Below, in pieces: positions 6,398-13,316 of a DNA stretch of 14,576 nt. The translations under genes and the position numbers were made by a program. The notes under the pieces are model-generated. The model searched no databases and had not been told where the DNA came from. It worked only from the letters and a program-made list of their open reading frames with translations. The stretch is taken from contig JBOFIR010000064.1 of NCBI GenBank assembly GCA_051650265.1, positions 1 through 14,576 of the forward strand. The letters are read 5' to 3'. This DNA is from JBOFEH01 sp051650265 (GTDB lineage: Bacteria > Bacillota > Clostridia > Lachnospirales > Cellulosilyticaceae). The stretch's first letter is position 1. Each line of letters starts with the position of its first letter.

Positions 6398-7072
6398 ATG
6401 AAAAAACTTTATAACGATCAACTGCTCAATAAGCATCTCCAACACCCAGAAGTGTGTAAATTTTTTTCCGACGAAGTACTCCAGTATTTCGAACTTTTTT
6501 CATTTGAATCTGGAGAATTTATTATTACAGAAGGATTTTGCTCAGATTATCTTTATTTTATGACCAGTGGCAAAGCACGTGTTTATGCCTATTCACCTTC
6601 TGGAAATATTATGTTGCTCTCATTTTGCGAGCCTTATCAGCTCCTAGGGGAATCTGCTTCTCTCTGGGGCAAAGAAGCCATTGCCAATGTAGAAGCTGTT
6701 ACTAAAGGAACTTGTATCGGTATATCTCTTTCAAAATATCGCCAAATACTCCTTAATGATCGTACCTTTTTAAAGCATACTTGTGAAATGCTTGCCAACA
6801 AACTCTATACTTGCAACACCGTATTTGGTCGTATCTTCTTAAGTCCAATAGAAAGTCGCCTTGCTTTTTATATTCTACAAACTTCACACGATCAAATCTT
6901 CTCAAGCAACCTGACTGAGTGTGCAGAAATCCTTAGTACCAGCTATCGCCATCTTTTACGTATCCTGAACACTTTTTGTGCAAATGATATTTTGAAGAAA
7001 AAAGGTAAAGCCTACTTAATTCATAATCTAGATGAACTCAAAAAATTGGCTCATCAAATTGATGAGCCATAA
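6398..7072 (+). CDS. Crp/Fnr family transcriptional regulator, YeiL-like
   Basis: This 224-residue protein has a cyclic-nucleotide-binding-like beta-barrel (about 30-115), a dimer helix (about 120-148) and a C-terminal helix-turn-helix (about 170-205). The segment SYRHLLRILNTF (182-193) and the following KKKGKAYLIHN closely resemble E. coli YeiL (SYRHLL, KKGYLIKN). In the barrel, GESASLWGKEAIANVEA replaces the Arg-Ser pair that holds cAMP phosphate in Crp, so cAMP binding is unlikely. There are eight cysteines (20, 48, 77, 106, 129, 139, 175, 194), more than usual, which would allow redox or metal sensing. The recognition helix has Arg184 and Arg188 but lacks the glutamate that reads TGA half-sites in Crp and Fnr. 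E. coli yeiL lies among nucleoside genes (rihB, nupX), and here the gene converges on a nucleoside uptake operon. Its targets are unknown. Confidence 0.85.
   Translation: MKKLYNDQLLNKHLQHPEVCKFFSDEVLQYFELFSFESGEFIITEGFCSDYLYFMTSGKARVYAYSPSGNIMLLSFCEPYQLLGESASLWGKEAIANVEAVTKGTCIGISLSKYRQILLNDRTFLKHTCEMLANKLYTCNTVFGRIFLSPIESRLAFYILQTSHDQIFSSNLTECAEILSTSYRHLLRILNTFCANDILKKKGKAYLIHNLDELKKLAHQIDEP
7040..7068 (-). terminator. Terminator of the nucleoside uptake operon, inside the YeiL-like coding end
   Basis: On the minus strand GGCTCATCAA (7068-7059) pairs with TTGATGAGCC (7057-7048) around one base, in practice eight pairs and a five-base loop. It is followed by AATTTTTT (7047-7040). It lies 8 bases after the phosphoesterase stop codon. 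On the plus strand the same hairpin encodes the last residues (AHQIDEP) of the YeiL-like protein and has only a poor T-tract after it. Confidence 0.8.
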
Positions 7073-7075
7073 GGT

Positions 7076-7876
7076 TTATCTTTTAAAATCTACTCGTGTA
7101 AGTAATGTCTTGTGATCCAAAGCAGAGATCTCCTCTACTATCAATTCACACGCCTCTACCACACATTCATTAAATCCTGAGCGTTCTTCAAAACGCACAA
7201 TACCATCTCCCTCATCTTCTCCAGAAAAAGAAAGATTATCTGCTGTAAAATAAGGTTTCCCTGCAAAGCTCCCACGATAAGCATGATGTGTATGCCCACA
7301 TATCATCGCCATGATAGTGCTTTCTTTTATAATTTGTTCAAACTGTTTATGGTACCTAATAGAAGGAATAGTCGCTTGGCTAGAAATCATGTGGTGATGA
7401 CAAAAAACAATCACCTGCTCATCCCTATATTGCTCCAAAGTTGTGGCTAGCCAGCTACATCTTTCTTGATCAAGTATTCCTGTTTGATCGACTTCATCTG
7501 AATTATCCAATCCCACAAAAACTACATCTTTTATTTTTGTAACCGTATGATACGGCTCACATCTATGAGACTGGTTTAACCACCCTTTGTAAAACGCCGC
7601 TTTCACATCATGATTTCCAAGTGTTACAAGAATGGGTACGTCTTTAAAAATCTCTTCAAGCACTACTCTTAGTTGTCTATAATCTGCTTCACTCCCACAC
7701 TCTGTTAAATCTCCTGTGATAATGATAGCATCTAAATTTGTTAAATCAATTTTTTTGAGACCCGCTTTAAGCTGCTTGATTGGATGTGTCATTTTCTTAA
7801 AAATCGCATCATATCCACTTTCAACTTGAGGGTACTGATTTAAAAAATGAAGATCTGTTATATGTAAAAATCTCAT
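7076..7876 (-). CDS. Class III cyclic-nucleotide-phosphodiesterase-like metallophosphoesterase (CpdA/Icc type)
   Basis: All metal-binding motifs of the calcineurin-like metallophosphoesterases are present in order in these 266 residues: D8 and H10 (ITDLHF), GD at 55-56 (TGDLTECG), GNHD at 87-90, HHH at 160-162, and GHTHH at 194-198. The length and the DLH, GDLT, GNHD and GHTH spacing match CpdA/Icc 3',5'-cyclic-nucleotide phosphodiesterases, which act in the cytoplasm with two metal ions. Some relatives instead cleave other phosphodiesters or phosphomonoesters, so the substrate is not proven. There is no signal peptide. The gene starts 23 bases after the second permease gene with GGAAAGGTAG as ribosome binding site, and is the last cistron before the operon terminator. 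Its place suggests it processes cyclic or phosphorylated nucleotides linked to nucleoside import. Confidence 0.85.
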   Translation of the reverse strand: MRFLHITDLHFLNQYPQVESGYDAIFKKMTHPIKQLKAGLKKIDLTNLDAIIITGDLTECGSEADYRQLRVVLEEIFKDVPILVTLGNHDVKAAFYKGWLNQSHRCEPYHTVTKIKDVVFVGLDNSDEVDQTGILDQERCSWLATTLEQYRDEQVIVFCHHHMISSQATIPSIRYHKQFEQIIKESTIMAMICGHTHHAYRGSFAGKPYFTADNLSFSGEDEGDGIVRFEERSGFNECVVEACELIVEEISALDHKTLLTRVDFKR

Positions 7877-7899
7877 GAATCTACCTTTCCAAAATCATC

Positions 7900-8817
7900 C
7901 TATGATTTCTTTTTCTTTCTCTTTCTACTTGAATGCATACTAAACAACACAAGTGCAACAATCGTTGCAACATAAGGTATAGATGCTGTAATTTGAGTCT
8001 TTAAAGATGTATTTTGAAGGGCATTTCCCATTGCTTGTGAGATCCCAAAGAATAAACTTGATACAAGTACACCAAGTGGATGTGATTGTCCTAAGTTATT
8101 TGCAGCAAGTGCAATATAACCTCTTCCTGATGTAATATTTTGAATGAATAAAGTTACAGTACTCATTGAAAGAAGGCAACCACCAAGCCCTGTTAAAATT
8201 CCTGATAACGTAATCGTTAAGAACTGATAACGCTCAACTGGTGTTCCTAAACTTTTAGCAGCTTCTTCATTAATTCCTACTGCTCTTAATCTAAAGCCCA
8301 ATACTGTTTTGTACAAGAATATATACATTCCAATAGCAATTACAAAGGCTAAATAATCAACTACTGTCAAATTAGAAAGCATTGTCCCTACAAATGGGAT
8401 GTCTTCAACAAATGGCAGATTTACTTTTGGCAAACTGACTAAACTAGGATCTGAAAATACTCCCTTGGTATTAAAAATCAGAAATAGCAAATAGGTTGTT
8501 ACCCCTGTCATCATAGTATTGACCGCCATCCCTACAACGACTGCAGATGCTTTGAGCTTGATCACACAAAACCCTACCAATCCTGAAACAATCATACTAC
8601 TTACAATACCAGCTAATACCGAGAGGATTATACTTCCTGTAAAGTAGTTTGCAACAATACTAAAGAAGGCTCCTGTCATCATAGTCCCTTCCATTGCGAT
8701 ATTGAAGATCTTGACTTTACTACAAAGAGCTGCTGCTAATGTTACAAGCAGGATAGGAGTTGTCATTCGAATGGTTGAGTTGGCGATAACCGCTAAGTAA
8801 TCTAAATTGAATTCCAT
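7900..8817 (-). CDS. Nucleoside ABC transporter permease (NupQ/RnsD/YufQ type)
   Basis: This 305-residue integral membrane protein has about eight to ten hydrophobic segments (for example near 14-33, 46-75, 90-113 and 277-295). It belongs to the branched-chain-amino-acid/ribose permease fold (BPD_transp_2). The family-typical EGTMMTGAFF near residues 42-51 and the coupling segment FRLRAVGINEEAAKSLGTPV near 174-193 are visible; the C-terminus is a basic run of Arg and Lys. With the neighbouring permease it should form the channel through which the BMP lipoprotein delivers nucleosides, powered by the ATPase encoded upstream. The ATG (8817-8815) directly abuts the TAG of the previous gene (8820-8818), with AAGGAGG inside that gene, so translation is probably coupled. 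Confidence 0.9.
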   Translation of the reverse strand: MEFNLDYLAVIANSTIRMTTPILLVTLAAALCSKVKIFNIAMEGTMMTGAFFSIVANYFTGSIILSVLAGIVSSMIVSGLVGFCVIKLKASAVVVGMAVNTMMTGVTTYLLFLIFNTKGVFSDPSLVSLPKVNLPFVEDIPFVGTMLSNLTVVDYLAFVIAIGMYIFLYKTVLGFRLRAVGINEEAAKSLGTPVERYQFLTITLSGILTGLGGCLLSMSTVTLFIQNITSGRGYIALAANNLGQSHPLGVLVSSLFFGISQAMGNALQNTSLKTQITASIPYVATIVALVLFSMHSSRKRKKKKS

Positions 8818-9867
8818 CTATTTGGCCTCCTTATTCTTTGCACTACGCTTTTTTGAAAACTTGATAGTAAATTTCGCTGTAATAAGAAGTGTAATAATCC
8901 CTTGGATAATAATCGTTACTTCACTCGGTACACCCATACTACGCTCAATTGTACTTCCACCCGTTGTCAGACCCGCTAGGAAGATTGCACTAACCAAAAT
9001 TCCAATCGGATGGTTGCTAGACATAAGTGAAGCAATAATGCCACTCCATGCATATCCCGGGGAGGTAATCATGCCATCTACATAACGATAGCGTGTACCT
9101 AGTACCTCACAGGCACCACCAAGACCAGCTAATGCACCACTGAGTAATAATACGTAATACATCATACGGCTACTTTTAATACCACCATAATTTGCAAACT
9201 GAGGATTAAGACCACCCATTTTTGCTTTGTACCCAAAAGTTGTTTTTTTCATGATAAAGTAGATAATAAGTACCGCTAAAACTGCTAATATGAATCCCCA
9301 ATGCAAGGTATAGCCCTTTATCAATTTTGGTAAGATTGAATCTTGAATCAACTGTGTCTGGATAGCAGATGAGTCCATACCTAATGGATCTTTTACCACG
9401 TATGCTGTTAAGTAAGAGGCAATATAATCTGCAATATAATTCATCATTAATGTAATAATTAATAAATAAAGTTGGAAGCGTTCACTTACCCAGATTGAAA
9501 TCAGCGAATACGCCATACCTGCCAAAATCCCTGCAAGTAATGAAACAATAACTACAAAAAAGCTTGGCCCCGGGCAAACCACTGCCACCATGGCACTTAC
9601 CATAGCTCCCATTACCATCTGTCCTGCAGCACCAAGACTAGGATATCCTGACCCCCATGCCAATGCGCCTGCCAAACCAGCAAAAATAATTGGTGTTGCT
9701 CTTGTTAAAGTTGTTGTTAAGTAGTAAGTTGAACCAAATCCACCTACTAGTAATCCTCTAATGGCCTCAAACGGATTAAATCCTGATAAGGCAATAACAA
9801 TACCTCCAATGAAAAAACCTACTAAAGTCGCAATCAAAGGCAACTTCAAAGCTTTAAGCGTTTTCAT
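8818..9867 (-). CDS. Nucleoside ABC transporter permease (NupP/RnsC/YufP type)
   Basis: This 349-residue membrane protein is the first of two permeases in the operon. It opens with a membrane helix (LPLIATLVGFFIGGIVIALS), then FNPFEAIRGLLVGGFGS, TRATPIIFAGLAGALAWGSG and the PSLGAAGQMVMGAM stretch around residues 75-88, all characteristic of the permeases that pair with BMP-type binding proteins. FGYKAKMGGLNPQFANYGGI near 211-230 is the expected cytoplasmic coupling loop facing the ATPase. About eight to ten membrane segments can be drawn. The ATG at 9867 lies inside the end of the ATPase gene (14-base overlap) and uses an AGGAGG within that gene's last codons, so the two are translationally coupled. 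Homologs in Bacillus (NupP) and streptococci (RnsC) carry guanosine and other nucleosides; the exact substrate here is not shown. Confidence 0.9.
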   Translation of the reverse strand: MKTLKALKLPLIATLVGFFIGGIVIALSGFNPFEAIRGLLVGGFGSTYYLTTTLTRATPIIFAGLAGALAWGSGYPSLGAAGQMVMGAMVSAMVAVVCPGPSFFVVIVSLLAGILAGMAYSLISIWVSERFQLYLLIITLMMNYIADYIASYLTAYVVKDPLGMDSSAIQTQLIQDSILPKLIKGYTLHWGFILAVLAVLIIYFIMKKTTFGYKAKMGGLNPQFANYGGIKSSRMMYYVLLLSGALAGLGGACEVLGTRYRYVDGMITSPGYAWSGIIASLMSSNHPIGILVSAIFLAGLTTGGSTIERSMGVPSEVTIIIQGIITLLITAKFTIKFSKKRSAKNKEAK

Positions 9868-11365
9868 GTTTTTTACCTCCTAGCATATACATTCCAAGCT
9901 CTTTTTCATCTACTTCTGACTTTTTAAATTCACCATTAATCTGACCATCATAGATCACATAAATACGATCGCTTAAACTCATAATTTCACTAAGTTCTGA
10001 AGAAACAAGTAAGATACCATCTCCCTTATTTCTCTTTTCCACGAGTCGGTCATGAATAAATTCCATCGCACCAATATCGATTCCACGAGTTGGCTCACAT
10101 GCAATAAGAATAGGCGTATTACGTGTAATCTCCCGAGCCGCAATAAGCTTTTGTGCATTACCACCAGACAACCCTTTAATTTGTTGATATGCCGAACCAA
10201 CCTTTACACGATACTCCTTGATGAGTGCTACAGCATGTTCTTGTACTGCCTTAAGATTAAGTATCCCTTTCTTTGAGAACTTTGGCTGATCTTCATAACC
10301 AATCAAGGCATTTTCAATCAATGAAGCTTCTTTTGCACTCCCCCATACATAACGATCTTCTGGAATATGTGCAATCCCTGCATCACGAATCTCAAATACT
10401 TGTTTATTCGTAATATCAGTACCTTTAATATGTACCGTTCCACCATCTGACTTCTGAAGCCCTGTAATACAACGAATCAGTTCAGACTGCCCATTTCCTG
10501 ATACACCTGCAATACCAACAATTTCACCACTTCTTACTTGCATATTGATACGATCTAATAAAGGTTTTGCACCTTCTCCATTTAGCAGTAAGTTATTCAC
10601 TTCCAAAAGGCACTCACCTGCTGTTTGATCCGGAATCTCTCTTGTTAAGATTTGTCTTCCAATCATCGCTTCTGAAAGTTTTTCTGGGTTCGTCTCTGTC
10701 TTGAGCATCTCATCCACTACATTCCCTGTACGCATTACCACGATACGATCAGACACTTCCATAACCTCATCAAGCTTATGTGTAATAATGATAAGACTCT
10801 TGCCCATTGCAGCTAAATGCTTCATGGTCTTAAGCAGTTCTGCAACCTCTCCAGGTGTTAATACCGCTGATGGTTCATCAAATATAATGATATCAGCATC
10901 TTGATAAAGCACTTTTAAAATCTCAACACGTTGTTGAAGCCCTACAGAACAATCTTTGATCACTGCTTTCGGGTCTACACTCAGTCCATATTTTTTTGAC
11001 AGTTCTTCTACGATTTTTATATTTTCTTGTTCACTATAAAAGATACCTTTTTTGGCTTCTTTTTTATAGACAATATTTTCTGTAACAGTCATTGACTCAA
11101 ATAACATAAAGTGTTGTTGGATCATTCCAATCCCACATGCCATAGCATCTGATGGATTATGAAACACAACCTTCTTATCATTAAGATAGATTTCTCCTGA
11201 ATCAGGCTTTTGAAGGCCATATAAGATCTTCATGATGGTAGATTTTCCTGCACCATTTTCTCCAACAATGGCCAGAATCTCTCCTTTATTCAATTGAATC
11301 GTGACATCATTGTTTGCAATAACGTTATCATACGTCTTGGTTATATGCTTCATTTCTAAGAGCAC
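9854..11365 (-). CDS. Nucleoside ABC transporter ATPase with two nucleotide-binding domains (NupO/RnsB/YufO type)
   Basis: Two ATPase domains are fused in one 503-residue chain, as in ribose and nucleoside importers. Domain 1 has Walker A GENGAGKST (35-43), a signature region SVGLQQR (140-146), Walker B IIIFDE ending at Glu164, and switch His196. Domain 2 has a degenerate Walker A, GVSGNGQSE (287-295), the HIPEDR motif typical of this subfamily, signature LSGGN (399-403), and IACEPTRGID around 421-430. The second domain probably binds nucleotide poorly. The protein should sit on the inner membrane face against both permeases. GTG 11365 is preferred as start because AGTAGG (11380-11375) then lies nine bases away and the protein begins at the usual MLLEMKHITK; an in-frame TTG at 11374 adds three residues. 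The gene overlaps the next permease by 14 bases. Confidence 0.92.
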   Translation of the reverse strand: MLLEMKHITKTYDNVIANNDVTIQLNKGEILAIVGENGAGKSTIMKILYGLQKPDSGEIYLNDKKVVFHNPSDAMACGIGMIQQHFMLFESMTVTENIVYKKEAKKGIFYSEQENIKIVEELSKKYGLSVDPKAVIKDCSVGLQQRVEILKVLYQDADIIIFDEPSAVLTPGEVAELLKTMKHLAAMGKSLIIITHKLDEVMEVSDRIVVMRTGNVVDEMLKTETNPEKLSEAMIGRQILTREIPDQTAGECLLEVNNLLLNGEGAKPLLDRINMQVRSGEIVGIAGVSGNGQSELIRCITGLQKSDGGTVHIKGTDITNKQVFEIRDAGIAHIPEDRYVWGSAKEASLIENALIGYEDQPKFSKKGILNLKAVQEHAVALIKEYRVKVGSAYQQIKGLSGGNAQKLIAAREITRNTPILIACEPTRGIDIGAMEFIHDRLVEKRNKGDGILLVSSELSEIMSLSDRIYVIYDGQINGEFKKSEVDEKELGMYMLGGKKHENA

Positions 11366-11401
11366 TGTACACAACCTACTTTCTTTGGGATAGATATAAT
11401 G

Positions 11402-11433
11402 ATATCCAACTACGATCTCTCATAGTTGGATAT
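11402..11433 (-). promoter_or_regulatory. Intercistronic stem-loop between lipoprotein and ATPase genes
   Basis: ATATCCAACTA (11402-11412) and TAGTTGGATAT (11423-11433) pair perfectly over 11 bases around a ten-base loop. On the minus strand no T-run follows. It lies between the BMP stop codon (11441) and the ATPase start. Such a hairpin typically protects the 3' end of the upstream message or causes partial termination, so that more binding protein than transporter is made; that role is inferred. Confidence 0.55.
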
Positions 11434-11440
11434 ATAGGGA

Positions 11441-12487
11441 TTAGTTATTTGATTCTTCTGGTGCCTCAACGACAAGATCACCTGCAATGATTTGATCTGC
11501 AACAGCTTTTCCAGCTTCAACTGCTTCTGCCGTCATAATATCTGAATTAAGGTAGTTTGCTGTTTCTGTCGTTACATGAACAACTCCGAATGCATTTTCT
11601 TTTAATCCAAGAATTTGTACACCACCATTTAATGTACCACCTAAGAAGTCATTTACGATATTTTCAATACATACACCTGTGTTTTTTAGTAAACCACCAA
11701 GGATATATGGATTGTCTTGTGTTGTTTGATCAATACTTAAACCTGTTGTATAAATAGGTGTTCCTTTTTTCTCAAGCTCTTGAGCTGCTTGATAAATACC
11801 TGTATTTGCACTTGCAGAAATACCACCCATAATAAAGTTTGCACCTGCTGCTTTTTGTTGCATTGCATATTCGTAAGCTAAGTTTGTATCACTATAAGAG
11901 TTAACATAGTTGTACATGAACTTTGCATCTGGATTAACTGCTTTTACCCCTTCAGAGAAACCATAACGGTATTTGTAAGTTCCTTGATTTTGGAATGAAG
12001 CAATGTATCCGTATAAGCTTTCGTTAGGGAAAGCTGTTCCAATCATTGTTCCAAGTACATAAGCTCCTTCTGTTTCATTGAATCCAATACTTGTTACTTT
12101 ATCATTTGAAGCTATCGTATCAATTACTGCATATTTAATATTTGGATTCTCTTCTGCTGCAATACTAAATGGATCTGCTGCTTGCCAGCCGATACCAATG
12201 ATCAAGTTGTAACCTTCATTTGAAGCTGCACGTGTATTTTCTTCCCACTGCGCTGTATCTAAACACTCCATAGATGTCCATTCAAATCCATGAACTTCTG
12301 CCATTTCTTTTACTTTGTTATAAGCTTGTAAGATAAATTGCTCTGTTCCGATCGTATCTGAGATTAAAGCTACTTTCAATTTTGACTCACCATCTGTTAC
12401 TCCTGCTGCTGAATCAGTTGATCCACAACCTACTAAAGCAGACAACATCATAATGATCGCTAGTAGACATACACTTAACTTTTTCAT
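11441..12487 (-). CDS. BMP family nucleoside-binding lipoprotein (NupN/PnrA/YufN type)
   Basis: This 348-residue protein starts with a lipoprotein signal (MKKLSVCLLAIIMMLSALVG then Cys21, lipobox LVGC), followed by a serine/alanine-rich spacer. From about residue 36 it matches the basic membrane protein (BMP/PnrA) fold: KVALISDTIGTEQFILQAYN, then EGYNLIIGIGWQAADPF, NIKYAVIDT, and SIGFNETEGAYVLGTMIG. Members are substrate-binding proteins, anchored by lipid to the outer face of the membrane in Gram-positive bacteria, that capture purine and other nucleosides for an ABC importer. The gene heads the uptake operon. ATG 12487-12485 has TGGAGGG just upstream; the frame stays open to 12604, but that longer form would put 39 residues before the signal peptide. 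An Asp- and Ser-rich ligand site cannot be judged further without a structure. Confidence 0.92.
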   Translation of the reverse strand: MKKLSVCLLAIIMMLSALVGCGSTDSAAGVTDGESKLKVALISDTIGTEQFILQAYNKVKEMAEVHGFEWTSMECLDTAQWEENTRAASNEGYNLIIGIGWQAADPFSIAAEENPNIKYAVIDTIASNDKVTSIGFNETEGAYVLGTMIGTAFPNESLYGYIASFQNQGTYKYRYGFSEGVKAVNPDAKFMYNYVNSYSDTNLAYEYAMQQKAAGANFIMGGISASANTGIYQAAQELEKKGTPIYTTGLSIDQTTQDNPYILGGLLKNTGVCIENIVNDFLGGTLNGGVQILGLKENAFGVVHVTTETANYLNSDIMTAEAVEAGKAVADQIIAGDLVVEAPEESNN

Positions 12488-12518
12488 AGTTCCCTCCAGG
12501 ATGTTTATTCTAAGCCCT

Positions 12519-12524
12519 ATTTTA
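12519..12524 (-). promoter_or_regulatory. -10 element of the nucleoside uptake operon
   Basis: On the minus strand TAAAAT (12524-12519) is a good -10 hexamer 31 bases upstream of the lipoprotein ATG. The positions 16-18 bases upstream carry no TTGACA-like hexamer, which fits an activator-dependent promoter. The start point would be near 12511-12512. No purine riboswitch core was recognised in the leader. Confidence 0.45.
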
Positions 12525-12544
12525 CCAACACTTCTTTGTTCTAA

Positions 12545-12560
12545 TATGACATATGTCATA
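12545..12560. promoter_or_regulatory. 16-bp perfect palindrome with Crp/Fnr-site geometry (putative operator)
   Basis: TATGACATATGTCATA is a perfect palindrome and contains TGA-N6-TCA, the core spacing of Crp/Fnr sites. Its centre lies 40-41 bases upstream of the start point inferred from the -10 element at 12524-12519, the standard place (-41.5) for a class II activator that replaces a missing -35. The palindrome is seen directly; the binding protein is unknown. The YeiL-like regulator in this window lacks the usual TGA-reading glutamate, so another Crp/Fnr protein may be responsible. Confidence 0.5.
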
Positions 12561-12747
12561 AAAAATAGCTTTTTTTGCATATTTAACATAATTTTTACAG
12601 ACATTTATAGTTTTTAAGCGAAAAATGTTAGGATTAATAAACTTGTCTGCCTTAATCATATCCTATCTCTTTTAGGCATACTACCTTTATTATTTTAATA
12701 CCAAATTTTACATAACTTGTCCTATCCCGTTTTTAGAACCTCTGTCA

Positions 12748-12753
12748 TATAAT
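12748..12753 (+). promoter_or_regulatory. -10 element of the phospholipase-D-like gene
   Basis: A perfect TATAAT lies 33 bases before the ATG at 12787, with AAGGGTGA (12775-12782) as ribosome binding site. No convincing -35 was found. The rest of the 299-base gap 12488-12786 holds the divergent nucleoside-operon promoter and palindrome; 12561-12740 is AT-rich with nothing else recognised. Confidence 0.4.
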
Positions 12754-12786
12754 GTACTAATCTTATTATCGTTTAAGGGTGATTCT

Positions 12787-13239
12787 ATGGAATACTACTT
12801 TTCTCACTCCACTCCTTTAGATGAAAAACTTATTATACAAATTAATCAAGCAAAAAGTACTCTCGATATTGCAATCTATACTATTACAAAAAAGGAAATT
12901 GTCAACGCCATTATTGCTGCTAAAGAGCGAGGGGTCACCGTACGTCTCATTTGTGATAAAGAACAAATTCATACCCCTGCCGAACATGATGATATTCTCA
13001 ATTTTCAGTCTCATCAGATTCCTATCAAAATTAATTCCCATGCTGGACTTATGCATCTCAAAATTACTATCATCGATCACACTACGATCCTCTTTGGCTC
13101 CTATAACTATACTAAAGCAGCAACCCTGCTTAATGATGAATTACTTGTTCTTCTTGACGACGCCTTAATTGCTAAAGATTTTTCTCAGCAATTTGAAACT
13201 ATGTGGCAAGATCAAAAACACTTTATAGCCCTTGTTTGA
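12787..13239 (+). CDS. Single-HKD phospholipase-D-like protein (Nuc/MitoPLD type)
   Basis: The 150-residue product carries one complete phospholipase D active-site motif: H90, K92 and D97 in MHLKITIIDH, followed by GSYNYT (104-109) and a glutamate (LLNDE, 114-118). The N-terminal half (STLDIAIYTITKKEIVNAI, then RGVTVRLICD) is the usual alpha/beta part of the fold. Proteins with a single motif work as homodimers, with the active site at the interface, and cleave phosphodiesters in nucleic acids or phospholipids. There is no signal peptide or membrane segment, unlike the exported plasmid nuclease Nuc, so it should be cytoplasmic. It is a lone gene, divergent from the nucleoside operon and closed by the terminator at 13269-13305. 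Whether it is a nuclease or a lipase cannot be told from sequence; nuclease seems likelier for this size. Confidence 0.88.
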   Translation: MEYYFSHSTPLDEKLIIQINQAKSTLDIAIYTITKKEIVNAIIAAKERGVTVRLICDKEQIHTPAEHDDILNFQSHQIPIKINSHAGLMHLKITIIDHTTILFGSYNYTKAATLLNDELLVLLDDALIAKDFSQQFETMWQDQKHFIALV

Positions 13240-13268
13240 GCACTCTCAATCTTCTTATTTTGCTTACG

Positions 13269-13305
13269 AAAAAGCCATGACGTCTCCAAATCGCCATGGC
13301 TTTTT
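13269..13305. terminator. Bidirectional intrinsic terminator
   Basis: AAAAAGCCATG (13269-13279) pairs with CATGGCTTTTT (13295-13305) around a 15-base loop, and the T-run continues to 13306. Read on either strand the stem ends in T residues. It lies 29 bases after the phospholipase-D-like gene and 11 bases after the stop of the convergent phosphatase gene. Confidence 0.85.
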
Positions 13306-13316
13306 TCGGTATTTTT

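Noticed and set aside
12488..12604. Possible 39-residue N-terminal extension of the BMP lipoprotein, starting at 12604
   Set aside because: It would place charged and hydrophobic residues before a standard lipoprotein signal peptide, and the TGGAGGG sequence directly precedes the ATG at 12487.
12561..12786. Purine or 2'-deoxyguanosine riboswitch upstream of the nucleoside operon
   Set aside because: No conserved junction motifs were recognised on the minus strand, and the inferred start point lies downstream of this stretch.
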